Assembly: GCA_007751255.1 (NCBI GenBank)
Contig: CP036296.1
Coordinates: forward strand, 6,262,001-6,326,000
Source: Engelhardtia mirabilis
GTDB lineage: Bacteria > Planctomycetota > UBA1135 > GCA-002686595
Reading direction: 5' to 3'
Length of the DNA: 64,000 nt
Shown here: piece by piece, positions 1 through 8,231 of the stretch
Numbering within the stretch: the first letter of the stretch is position 1
Layout: each line of letters begins with the position of its first letter
Position numbers and translations under genes: made by a program
The notes under the pieces: model-generated
Seen by the model: the letters and a program-made list of their open reading frames with translations, nothing else
The model's database searches: none
What the model was told of the DNA's origin: nothing

Positions 1-1
1 G

Positions 2-802
2 CTCCTGATCAACGACGGCTGGGCCCAACCCTTCCAGAAGCTCGGCCCCGACACGCCGGTGGTGGCACGCCTGTTCAGCCAGTGGCTGTTCGAGCTGTTC
101 CGCCCAGCCCTGGACGGCGGCGCCCTGTTCCCACGCGAGCGCGTCCTGAAGAGCGAGTACCGCGACCGGATCGACGCCGCCGTCTTCCACGGCGGTGAGG
201 TCTCGCTACGGGAGGACGAGGGGCGGGTGCGTCGGCTGCATCTCACTCACGGGGACGTCCAGCTCCCGTTCATGACCTGGACCTCGGGACAGCGTGAGTT
301 CACGCCGCTGCTCTTCGGTCTCTACAGCGCGCTCCCTCCGCGCAAGCAGACCAAGGACGAGCACCTCGAATGGGTCGTGATCGAGGAGCCCGAGATGGGC
401 CTGCATCCCGAAGCGATCACGGTGGTCCTCCTGCTGTGCCTCGAACTGCTGTCCCGCGGCTATCGAGTGGTCGTCTCGACGCACTCGCCGCTGGTCCTCT
501 CGGCGGTCTGGATGCTCCGCCGCCTGCGTGAGATCGGAGCGGGCCCCGAGTTCGTCTGCGACGCCTTCGACGTCCCGGCACGAGGGAAGACGAAGGACGT
601 CGCGAACGCGGCCCTGGACAGGGGTCGCTCCCTGCGGACGTTCCTGCTCAAGCACGGGCCTGACGGTGTGGTGTCGAAAGACATCTCCAGCCTGGATCCG
701 GGGTCCGAGGACGACGACGTGTCCGGCTGGGGTGGCCTGGCGGGGTTCGGCTCGCACTTCGGCGAGACGGTCCGGCGCGCGGTCGAGGCGTCGCGGCGAT
801 GA
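2..802 (+). CDS. AAA/ABC-type ATPase, C-terminal part (5' end outside window)
   Basis: The reading frame is open from the first bases, so only the C-terminal part (about 266 residues) of the gene is present. It shows the second half of an ABC/SMC-like AAA ATPase: a signature-like motif SGQREFTPLL, a Walker B strand VVIEEPEMGLHP with tandem acidic residues and D-loop-like segment, and the switch histidine in VVSTHSP. This arrangement is typical of OLD-like and AAA_15/AAA_21 ATPases, many of which are subunits of two-gene defence systems or toxin-like modules. The Walker A loop must lie upstream of the window. The stop codon overlaps the start of the next gene by four bases, implying translational coupling. 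The family call is firm; the specific system is not identifiable without the missing half. Confidence 0.85.
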   Translation, partial: LLINDGWAQPFQKLGPDTPVVARLFSQWLFELFRPALDGGALFPRERVLKSEYRDRIDAAVFHGGEVSLREDEGRVRRLHLTHGDVQLPFMTWTSGQREFTPLLFGLYSALPPRKQTKDEHLEWVVIEEPEMGLHPEAITVVLLLCLELLSRGYRVVVSTHSPLVLSAVWMLRRLREIGAGPEFVCDAFDVPARGKTKDVANAALDRGRSLRTFLLKHGPDGVVSKDISSLDPGSEDDDVSGWGGLAGFGSHFGETVRRAVEASRR

Positions 803-1290
803 CGGGGCCGGTCGAAGGCGCGCTGAAGGCGAAGAGCCCGCTCCGGGCGCAGGTGAAGGCCGGCGTGCGAGCCATGCGACGGCGCGATCGCGGATCGATC
901 GAGAAACCGGCTCGACCGATGATCGAAGACAGCCTCGACCTCGACTCGGCGACGGCGGCGTCGCGCGGGACCGCGCGGTCGTGGGACTACCTGCTCGGCG
1001 CTCGAGAGACCGGACGCCTGGTCGCGGTGGAGATCCACCCGGTCAAAGCCGGCAACGTCACGGAGATCCTCGAGAAGCGCCGCGCGAGCGAACGGCTCCT
1101 CGCGCGGGAGCTGCGTGCGAGCGAACGCGTCCATGCCTGGGTGTGGATCCCCTCCGGCCGCAGCGACTTCGGGCCGTTCGAGAGAGACCGCCTGCGGCTC
1201 GACCAAGAGGGCGTGCGCCTGGTGTCGAGGCCGGCCTCGGCCGCCCGGCTCGGGCTGAACGGCGTCGCCCCTCGACCCCGCCGTCGCTGA
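799..1290 (+). CDS. Small unknown protein coupled to the AAA ATPase
   Basis: A 163-residue protein whose ATG overlaps the stop of the upstream ATPase (ATGA), so the two are almost certainly made together. I do not recognise the family. The first about 40 residues are basic; the centre has a strand-like segment LVAVEIHPVKAG preceded by a conserved-looking SWDYLLG, followed by a long charged helix rich in Arg and Glu. The D...VEIH pattern faintly resembles the core of PD-(D/E)xK nucleases but lacks the ExK lysine, so catalysis cannot be claimed. In two-gene ATPase modules the small partner is usually the effector or its sensor; that role here is inference from position only. Confidence 0.7.
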   Translation: MTGPVEGALKAKSPLRAQVKAGVRAMRRRDRGSIEKPARPMIEDSLDLDSATAASRGTARSWDYLLGARETGRLVAVEIHPVKAGNVTEILEKRRASERLLARELRASERVHAWVWIPSGRSDFGPFERDRLRLDQEGVRLVSRPASAARLGLNGVAPRPRRR

Positions 1291-1337
1291 TCGCCCGGCG
1301 CGGTTCGGCGCCCGTCGATCGCGCCGGCGACTCTCCG

Positions 1338-2969
1338 TCAGGGCCCCACCGCGAGCGCCAGCCCCTGACTCAGCGCGAACCCGAGCGCTGCCCCCGGATC
1401 CAGCACGGCCGCCTGCAGGGTCAGGTCGAATCCCCCGGGCACCACCGGAAAGCTGGTCGTGAGGGTCACCTCGCCCGAACCGGCGCCCGCGCCCCCCATC
1501 GGGAGCGCCCACGGCCCCGGCAGGATCGGGTCGAGGAGGATCGTGCAGCCGCCGGCAAGAGGCAGATCTCCGGCCCCGCCGCCGAAGACGACGAACGCGA
1601 CGCTCGGCGCCACGGCGTTCGACACCCCGAGCGTGAAGCGCGCACCGGAGGCGAGGCAGCCGTCCAACGTCAACGTCGGCACGAAGCCGCCCGTTCCGGC
1701 GCAGCCCGTGCCATAGCTCGCGACCGACCCGGGACAGGGGTCGAGCAGGTCGAAGACGTAGGCGGCGCCGGTGCCGGTCACCTGGACGGCCCGGTAGGCG
1801 CCCACGAGGAGTCGCTCGCCCGCAAGGGCGACGCGGTAGCCGAACTGGTCCCCGCCATTCGCGTCGGACGCCGTCAGCTTCTGGACCTCGTTCCACCCGG
1901 CGGCATCACGCTCGAACAGGTAGGTCGATCCGGCGTCGACGCCGCCGGCGTGGTCCTCGAGGCGCGCGCCGGCCGCCAGACGGTCGCCCTCGACCGCGAC
2001 GGCGACACCGAACTGGTCGTTGGAGCCCGCGTCCGTCGCGACCAGCTTCGCGGACTGGCTCCAGACGGACCCCGTCCGAGCGAAGACGTAGACCGACCCC
2101 GCTCCACCACCGCCGGCGTGGGAGTCGCGATAGGCCCCCGCGGCGATGGTGTCACCGTCGATCGCCACCGCTTCGCCGAGCTCGTCGAACGGCTCGCCAT
2201 CGTCCGCCACGAGCTTGGCGTCCTCGGCCCAACCGCCGGCCTCGCGCTGGAACACGTAGACCGCTCCGACACTGGACCCATCCGACGTGTCGGCGTATGG
2301 GACGCCGACGACCGCCGTGTCGCCGTCCAAGGCGAGTGTTCGCCCGAACTGCAGGAGGTCGTTCGAGTCCGACGCCGTGAGCTTGGCCGTCTCCACCCAG
2401 CTCGTGCCGCCGAACTCGAAGACGTAGACCGCCCCGGCGCGCTCGAAGCCGCTGTGGTCGTCCTCTTCAGCGCCCACGAGGATCGTGGCCCCGTCGACGG
2501 CGACCGACCACCCGAAGAGGTCGCCCGCCGCCCCGTCGGCCGCGACCAGCTTCGCCTCCTGAACCCAGCTCCCGCCCGTTCGGCGAAAGACATAGGCGGC
2601 TCCGACGTTGAGCGCCGCGCCCTGGTCAACGCGCGGCGCGCCGACGACCGCCACTTCGCCATCCAGGGCGACGTCGTAGGCGAAAGCGCCGCTGCTCGCT
2701 GCGTCCGATGCGAAGAGAGCCGCTTCCTCGATCCAGACACCGTCTTGCTCGACGAAGATGAACGCCCGGCCAGCGTTCGTCGACGAACCCACGCTGGCGC
2801 TCGAGTCGCCGATCAACGCGACCGGGCCGTCGAGCGCGAGGGCGCTGCCGAAGCCGCCTCCGGAAGCGGCTGTCGTGGGCAGCAGCTTGGCTACCTCGGT
2901 GGCGTAGATGGGATCGTCGGACGGGAGCGCGAGCAGCGCGAGGGGCAGCGCGGCGAAATGGGTCCACAT
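1338..2969 (-). CDS. Secreted FG-GAP repeat protein
   Basis: The ATG at 2969 is preferred over an in-frame start 135 bases upstream because it directly precedes a hydrophobic export signal (MWTHFAALPLALLALP). The 543-residue product carries about seven FG-GAP type units, each with a pattern like VYVFER..W...AKL.A.D.....FG..VA.DGD...VGA, predicting a seven-bladed extracellular beta-propeller. The last about 130 residues form a separate module (GSVASYGTGCAGTGG onward, ending LALAVGP) of a kind found at the ends of many planctomycete exported proteins. It is convergent with the ATPase pair (47-bp gap). Ligand unknown; probably a surface or periplasmic protein. Confidence 0.85.
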   Translation of the reverse strand: MWTHFAALPLALLALPSDDPIYATEVAKLLPTTAASGGGFGSALALDGPVALIGDSSASVGSSTNAGRAFIFVEQDGVWIEEAALFASDAASSGAFAYDVALDGEVAVVGAPRVDQGAALNVGAAYVFRRTGGSWVQEAKLVAADGAAGDLFGWSVAVDGATILVGAEEDDHSGFERAGAVYVFEFGGTSWVETAKLTASDSNDLLQFGRTLALDGDTAVVGVPYADTSDGSSVGAVYVFQREAGGWAEDAKLVADDGEPFDELGEAVAIDGDTIAAGAYRDSHAGGGGAGSVYVFARTGSVWSQSAKLVATDAGSNDQFGVAVAVEGDRLAAGARLEDHAGGVDAGSTYLFERDAAGWNEVQKLTASDANGGDQFGYRVALAGERLLVGAYRAVQVTGTGAAYVFDLLDPCPGSVASYGTGCAGTGGFVPTLTLDGCLASGARFTLGVSNAVAPSVAFVVFGGGAGDLPLAGGCTILLDPILPGPWALPMGGAGAGSGEVTLTTSFPVVPGGFDLTLQAAVLDPGAALGFALSQGLALAVGP

Positions 2970-3100
2970 GTTGGCGAGACTACCCACACGGACGGCCAGG
3001 ATGCGAGCCTGCGGGTCATGGGTCGAGGAGCGACTGCGCCCGGTCGTGATGGGCCCACTCGTCGAATCGAGAGAACTGGGCGAGCCCTGTCGTGGCCGAC

Positions 3101-4645
3101 TCATCCAGTGGCGACGTCGGGCAACATGGGGCGACCCCCGCAGCCGTGCCGATCGAGGTACTCGGTTGTCGCCAGCTCCGGCGCGAGCGCCACGTCTGGA
3201 GTGAGCAGGACGGACCCGTCAACCCGTTGGCCGGCCCATCGCAGCGAGTCCCGGTAGATGTGCGCGCTCGCCATCGCGTCCATCAGGCTTGCTCGCGCCG
3301 TGCGGTACTTGGCGTCGTAGACGCCGAACCGGAGATCGCGGCCGTCGGCCTCGTCGACGACCACGATGTCCGGGATCCGCGACTTCGAGATCGACCAGGG
3401 CCCCGCCTCGCACCCCGAAGGGAGGCTCGGGAACCTGGGCTGCAGGAGGATGGTGAGCCGGCGGCCATTGGCTTCGCCGCTCCAAGCGGCGTCGGCGTTC
3501 ACGTGCAGGTCGCGGGGCACGCTCCGGGTCCAGGCCAGCTCGGCGTGCTCGTCCCGTAGCTCCCGAGCCATCCGCACGAAGCACCATCGCTCGTACACCT
3601 CCCACGTCGGGCTCAGCCAGTGCCGCTCGGCGTTGCGCTCGCCGCCGATGCCGCGGCGCAGGGCGCGCCACCCACAGCTCCACGCCCGCGCGTAGGCCGG
3701 GTCGGCGTCGACGGCGACCAGGCCCGCCGACGTCACCTCGTGGCGGCGGACGGACGGAAACGGCTGGCGACGCAGGCGGCGGGTCAGCTCGCGCTCGACG
3801 CCGACGAGCACGCGCCGACGCTCGGGCCAGCGCTTGGCGAGGGCGCTGCGAGTCGCGCTCTCCTCGTCGTCGGCCAGCGCGAGGCGCTCCAGGACCCGCA
3901 GAAGCGACCGCGTCCGCGCCAGGGCCGCCGCGGCGAGGGCGGCGAGCGCGCGGTTGGCGGCGCTGTCCAGGCTCTCGGTGACGCGGGGGACGTCGAACCG
4001 CGGCTCGGCACCCGTCGGCGCCTCGAGGCCCGGGCGCAGCAGCGCCAGCGTCGCGGGGTTCCGTAGCGCCGTGCGCGCCGTCCCGCGATCCACGCGGCGC
4101 ACCCGGTGCGCCGGCCGGTCCTCGCGCTCGGCCACGAGGCGGGCGCGCGGGCGCCGTACCACCTCGTCGAGCGCGCGCAGGAACGCCGGCGCGTTGCGGC
4201 GCAGGCGCTCGAACTCGATCCAGGGGTTCTGCGCCGCGTCGAGGCGCCCGACGCGGGTGGTGGCGGGCTCGACGCCGAGGACGAGCGCGGGGTCCTCGGC
4301 CCACAGCTCGTCGACCATGGCGTCGAAGACCTCGCGGCCCGCCTTGCGCGGGTCGGGCGAGACGTCGAGGCGAAAGCGCGCGACGGCGCGATCGCCGATT
4401 CGGGCCTCGGCGGCGACCTCGCCGGCGTAGAAGCCCGGGAGCCAGCGCCACGCGCGCTCACCGAGGCGGGCGTTCGGCGCGGGCTCCAGGGGCTCGTCGT
4501 CGACGACGACGGCGTCGACGGTGCCGGTCGGATCGACGAGTTCGTAGCGGCCGATCTCGCGGAAGCCGCCGGTGACCTCGGGCGCGGGGACGACGCGCTC
4601 CGGCGCGCCCTCCGGATTGCCGGACGTCGTGCGCACCCGCAGCAC
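3101..4645 (-). CDS. DUF2357-type protein with PD-(D/E)xK nuclease signature
   Basis: 514 residues from a GTG start. The C-terminal third carries the features of DUF2357/McrC-like nuclease proteins: SPTWEVYERWCF near residues 345-356, a beta strand with acidic residue RIPDIVVV (Asp about 426), and the catalytic-type DAK in VYDAKYR (about 443-448), together a PD-(D/E)xK core. The N-terminal part is the beta-rich then Arg-rich helical region typical of DUF2357. Such proteins usually pair with a McrB-like AAA+ GTPase/ATPase; none is adjacent here. The upstream gene on the same strand, 187 bases away, is the large unknown protein at 4832-7267. DNA cleavage is inferred from the motif. Codon use is GC-rich, like the chromosome. 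Confidence 0.75.
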   Translation of the reverse strand: MLRVRTTSGNPEGAPERVVPAPEVTGGFREIGRYELVDPTGTVDAVVVDDEPLEPAPNARLGERAWRWLPGFYAGEVAAEARIGDRAVARFRLDVSPDPRKAGREVFDAMVDELWAEDPALVLGVEPATTRVGRLDAAQNPWIEFERLRRNAPAFLRALDEVVRRPRARLVAEREDRPAHRVRRVDRGTARTALRNPATLALLRPGLEAPTGAEPRFDVPRVTESLDSAANRALAALAAAALARTRSLLRVLERLALADDEESATRSALAKRWPERRRVLVGVERELTRRLRRQPFPSVRRHEVTSAGLVAVDADPAYARAWSCGWRALRRGIGGERNAERHWLSPTWEVYERWCFVRMARELRDEHAELAWTRSVPRDLHVNADAAWSGEANGRRLTILLQPRFPSLPSGCEAGPWSISKSRIPDIVVVDEADGRDLRFGVYDAKYRTARASLMDAMASAHIYRDSLRWAGQRVDGSVLLTPDVALAPELATTEYLDRHGCGGRPMLPDVATG

Positions 4646-4831
4646 GGTCGCGACTGGGCGCGGCGGCTGATTCGTAGTCCCGGCAGCGGCAACGCTCGGA
4701 TCGTGAGGCAGGGACTCGCCGGCCAGATGGACCCGTCCGGTGGAGTGCGAGTTTGCAACACTCGCGCCCTACTCGCTCGTAACGCCGCTCGAGCTCTCTC
4801 GTGACAGTCGTCGGTCAGCTCAAGCCGATGC

Positions 4832-7267
4832 CTAGGTTGCCTGCTCTGATCCCCCGTGCACCGTGGAACCAGCGCGAATCAGCGACTCCATCGACTGCAC
4901 CGCGTCGGTTCTTCCAGACCAATCAGCCGGAGCGGAAAGGGCGGCGAGCCGGTCGGCGATACGTCGAGAAAGTACAGGATCCTCGGTCGCCGCTCGGGTC
5001 AATCGTTCGACAGCTTTGGCCGAGTCCCGAAGGAACCGCTTGGGTGAAAAGAGGAGAAAGTGAGCCGGCACCCTTACGCGGCGGCCCTCCGCCGCCCACG
5101 ACCAGTAGGCGCCGCTGACCCGACGCAGGTGCTCGACGGTCAGCCCCTCGAAGTCGAAGTCGAGTGCTCGGTTCTCGGAGTCGATCAAGCAATAGCTCAG
5201 AACCAACGGTCCGGCGACCGAGGCCACGTCGTGCTCCTCGATCGTGACGTTCCTGGGCCCAAAGAGGTGAAACGCTGGGTAACGGAACATGGCGCCCAAG
5301 ACCTGCGCGTAGGCCGCGTACCGCAGGTCGAACCAGGTGGCTAGGAACGCTTCACGGAGCTGCTGCAGATTCTGGTCATCGGTCTTCTCCACCTCCGAAT
5401 CGGCAGTGAGCTGGCAGAGGTGATCGAGGCACGCGAAGCCGATCCTGACCGGGATCATGCTCCAGTGGGTGCCGATGGACTCGTTGACCAACGGCGCAGC
5501 GGACAACGGCAACAACCGTCGCCCGACCTCGTCGAGGTGAACCCGAAGCCCTTCCAAGTGTTCGATTGCCGAGGGGTCCGCTCTATCCCGACCGCGTTTC
5601 CGCCGTGGATGGGGGATCAGTGCGAGGATCTTGTTGGTGACTCTCGAAGCTGCCGTGGCGCCCGGGGGAACGTGATCGGCTCGGACCTCTCCCGCGGCCT
5701 CGCTCGACAGGCTTCGCGGGAGCCAACTCCATGCAGGGACGTTGTCGTCGATCGCTCGCCGTAGGGCGACGGCCGAAGACGGCTCGAGGTTGTCGATCAA
5801 CTCCTCCAGGGTGGGGCGCGCGATCAGCCGAAGGATCGACTCGTACACCTCGAGCTGCTGCCGAGGGGTGAGAGGTCGGCCGCTAGGGTGACGCTCGGTC
5901 GCGCCTATCGACATGACCGCGACCCTTGCCTCGAGAGGCGGCGTGTCTACCTCTCGGGGCTCGGCGTGCAGCTCGTCGAGCGTCTTCGGAGCCAACTGCG
6001 TGCCGAGCGTGACGGCCCGAGGCTCCGCTACCTCCTGCCAGGCCTTGTTGAAGTGCTCGAGACGGTCAGGCTCCTCTATCACCTCTGCCATCGCGATCGC
6101 CGCGGCCTTGGCCTCGACGAGCAGGACTCGGAAGTTGACCTCGATCTCCTGCTGATGTTCAACTTGCTCGCGACAGCGCACAGCTTCGGGCTCGGAGTCA
6201 CTCCAAGTCGGCACAACAGTCACGACCCTGTCCCGTCCGTCGAGCGAGGATTGCCCCGCATGAAACGTAGCTCGTCGCGTGCCCAGCCCGTGGGCAATCG
6301 GGTTGCGGCAAGCGCGATACAGCGCCAAGGCAAATGGCCGGAGCTCCTGCAGGTAGAACTTGAAGGTCCTCATGCCGGCGCCCTGCTGCGTCGCCGTACC
6401 AGAATCGAGCGCACCCAAGTACTCGATCGCGGCAAAAGCCGACCGCGCGCCGTGCTCGGCTGGATCGACCAGCCGGCTCGCGGGCGAAGCTGCAGCCAGG
6501 TCCAAGATCCGGATCTCGGACTCGATCGACGCGGCCACGCCTTCGAGGTGCAATCGTGCCTCGGAAGGAGAGAGCGCTCGCCGAGGCTGGCCCGCGACCC
6601 CCGGGAGGTGCGCGAGGGCTATGCCAGGGTGCGGCCGCATCTCCAGCGGGCGCTCGCGCTGTCGAGTCGCCTCTTGGCGCTCAGCCGCGAGCGATTTGAA
6701 GGCCATGCGCGCGTCGGCCGCCGCCGCCGTCATCCACGATGGGAGGCCGACCTCCTCGATGATCGTGGGCAGGTCAGGCCAGTCTGGCTGTAGGTAGATC
6801 CACGCCGCTGTCCTAGCGATCTTCAGGTGGACTTCGCTAGGGTCCTCGAGAAAGCACTTCGCATACTCGTAGAGATCAATCTTGAGATCTGCGTCTCGGA
6901 ACCAATCGGGCCACTCGCCAGTTCGCTCTTTGATCTCACGACACGCTTGAAGTCGCGCACTATCTTCGATGAATCCGCGGACGAGGCTGAGCGCGCCGCT
7001 CACGTCGTCGGGAGGCCGATATCCGTCCCATCGATTCTCCATGTCGTGTGGGACCGAGGGGTCAAGCAGTCGCTTGCACCAGCACATCACGGTAGCCGGA
7101 TCGGTCAGGCCGTTGATCGACGGCCGCATGGGCATTGACTGAGGGGTCGGCGCGGCCTGACGCCTGCGGGGCTTGCCCGTCTGCTTCGACGCGCCCTGTC
7201 CTCGCTGCTTGCGATTCTTCTTCGGTCGCTCCTTGCCACGTGATTGGCCGCTCCGCTTCTTCTTCAT
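4832..7267 (-). CDS. Large unknown protein with HEPN-like RX4H motif
   Basis: 811 residues, family not recognised. The first about 40 residues are extremely basic (Lys/Arg/Gln rich), suggesting nucleic-acid contact. A mainly alpha-helical body follows. At residues 321-326 lies RNPIAH, preceded by a helix (LALYRAC): this fits the R-polar-x3-H active-site signature of HEPN ribonucleases and the similar motif of abortive-infection Ymh-like domains. The C-terminal half (about 500-811) has further helices and hydrophobic strands with no motif I can name. The gene is visibly less GC-rich than its flanks, suggesting horizontal acquisition. It is upstream of and codirectional with the DUF2357 nuclease gene, so a two-gene module is plausible. 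The HEPN call rests on a single motif and could be chance. Confidence 0.7.
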   Translation of the reverse strand: MKKKRSGQSRGKERPKKNRKQRGQGASKQTGKPRRRQAAPTPQSMPMRPSINGLTDPATVMCWCKRLLDPSVPHDMENRWDGYRPPDDVSGALSLVRGFIEDSARLQACREIKERTGEWPDWFRDADLKIDLYEYAKCFLEDPSEVHLKIARTAAWIYLQPDWPDLPTIIEEVGLPSWMTAAAADARMAFKSLAAERQEATRQRERPLEMRPHPGIALAHLPGVAGQPRRALSPSEARLHLEGVAASIESEIRILDLAAASPASRLVDPAEHGARSAFAAIEYLGALDSGTATQQGAGMRTFKFYLQELRPFALALYRACRNPIAHGLGTRRATFHAGQSSLDGRDRVVTVVPTWSDSEPEAVRCREQVEHQQEIEVNFRVLLVEAKAAAIAMAEVIEEPDRLEHFNKAWQEVAEPRAVTLGTQLAPKTLDELHAEPREVDTPPLEARVAVMSIGATERHPSGRPLTPRQQLEVYESILRLIARPTLEELIDNLEPSSAVALRRAIDDNVPAWSWLPRSLSSEAAGEVRADHVPPGATAASRVTNKILALIPHPRRKRGRDRADPSAIEHLEGLRVHLDEVGRRLLPLSAAPLVNESIGTHWSMIPVRIGFACLDHLCQLTADSEVEKTDDQNLQQLREAFLATWFDLRYAAYAQVLGAMFRYPAFHLFGPRNVTIEEHDVASVAGPLVLSYCLIDSENRALDFDFEGLTVEHLRRVSGAYWSWAAEGRRVRVPAHFLLFSPKRFLRDSAKAVERLTRAATEDPVLSRRIADRLAALSAPADWSGRTDAVQSMESLIRAGSTVHGGSEQAT

Positions 7268-7277
7268 GATCGATAGA

Positions 7278-8204
7278 TTAGCCGTCGACGATCACAACGG
7301 AACTCGACTCCAAGATTTGGCGCGGGCCCGCACGGCAACCCTCGGTCTCACAGGCGAGCATCCGGCAGCAGCCCTCGAGCCCCTTGCTCCCCCGAGTCGA
7401 TGCCGATCCACCACGCCATCTGGAAGACCGGCGACATGCCCACCCCTCTTCTCCCGCGCTCGCCTGGCCACCGAGCTGGACCTTGAGCGGATGATGGAGC
7501 AAGCGCCGGCGATCCTGTCCGGCGAGTGGATGCTCACCGACCGCCAGGTCCGGAACGAGCACGGCGAGTTCATCGACCTCCTCGCCGTCGCGCCCGACGG
7601 CTCGCTCGTCGTGATCGAAATCAAGCGCGAATAGACGCCCCGCGAAGTTCTCGCCCAGGCGCTCGTCTACGCGACCTCGATCGATAGGCTCGTCGCGACC
7701 GACGTCATCCGGATCTACCGCGCATACACCGACGGCCGCAGCCTGAGCGAGGACTTTCACGCCCGCTTCGGTGCGCCCCTCGATGAGGACACGCTCGGTG
7801 ACACTCACCAGATCGTCATCGTGGCCGCCGAGCTCGACCCCGACACGGAGCGCATCGTCGACTACGTCGCTTACCGCGGCATCACGATCAACGTCGTGCT
7901 GTTCCAGGTCTTCCGCCACGTGTGGCTGGACGCTCCACTCCGCGAACCACTCGCGCCAGCCCTCGTCGTCCAACGCCGCGGCCGGAAAGCCGAATGCGTG
8001 CCGACTCAACGGGACGGGATGGTCGATCCACAGCCGCCGATGCAGCTCTAGGTCGGCGCGGCCCTCACGATCGGCGGCGAGCCAATCGGCGACTAACTGC
8101 TCGAAGTCCGGATACCACGGCAGGCGCTCGGCGAAGACCTCGGGCTCGGCGAGCAACTCGTCACACGCGGCTCGCAGGCCGGCATCGGTCGACAGGTCGG
8201 GCAT
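7278..8204 (-). CDS. Chimeric reading frame: unknown N-terminus fused to antisense of the nuclease remnant
   Basis: The start is well supported: an AAGGAGA ribosome-binding site lies a few bases before the ATG at 8204, and the gene begins 27 bases after the Fic stop on the same strand. The first about 92 residues (DEGWREWFAEWSV at the end) look like a genuine globular protein of unknown family, acidic and tryptophan-rich. From about 7925 downwards the frame merely runs through the antisense of the broken nuclease and has the composition of a shadow frame. I therefore read it as a 5' gene fragment truncated by rearrangement; a 308-residue hybrid may still be translated. Function unknown. Confidence 0.45.
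   Translation of the reverse strand: MPDLSTDAGLRAACDELLAEPEVFAERLPWYPDFEQLVADWLAADREGRADLELHRRLWIDHPVPLSRHAFGFPAAALDDEGWREWFAEWSVQPHVAEDLEQHDVDRDAAVSDVVDDALRVGVELGGHDDDLVSVTERVLIEGRTEAGVKVLAQAAAVGVCAVDPDDVGRDEPIDRGRVDERLGENFAGRLFALDFDHDERAVGRDGEEVDELAVLVPDLAVGEHPLAGQDRRRLLHHPLKVQLGGQASAGEEGWACRRSSRWRGGSASTRGSKGLEGCCRMLACETEGCRAGPRQILESSSVVIVDG
7400..7920 (+). pseudogene. Broken NucS-like (PD-(D/E)xK) nuclease gene
   Basis: Remnant of a small endonuclease-like protein. The likely original start (ATG 7400) encodes MPIHHAIWKTGDMP, but this frame is left by a shift between about 7440 and 7470. The body then continues in another frame with DLERMMEQ, GEFIDLLAVAPDGSLVVIEIKR (acidic residue, then the E-x-K core) until an amber codon at 7632-7634. 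The same frame resumes immediately with TPREVLAQALVYATSIDRL and runs to FQVFRH near 7919, after which similarity to the expected family stops. Thus there are at least three lesions: frameshift, nonsense, and loss of the 3' end at a breakpoint. The intact family resembles nucleases with an N-terminal catalytic core often annotated as endonuclease NucS-like/DUF91. Confidence 0.75.
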
Positions 8205-8231
8205 TGGCTCTCCTTCTCGAACCGGCCTCGG

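Noticed and set aside
528-3257. A 909-codon plus-strand open frame over the FG-GAP gene
   Set aside because: Arg/Gly/Ala-rich shadow of the FG-GAP gene and of the ATPase pair; both alternatives show real domains.
3101-4645. McrBC restriction system
   Set aside because: The DUF2357 protein is McrC-like in its nuclease core, but no McrB-type AAA+ motor or methyltransferase is adjacent.
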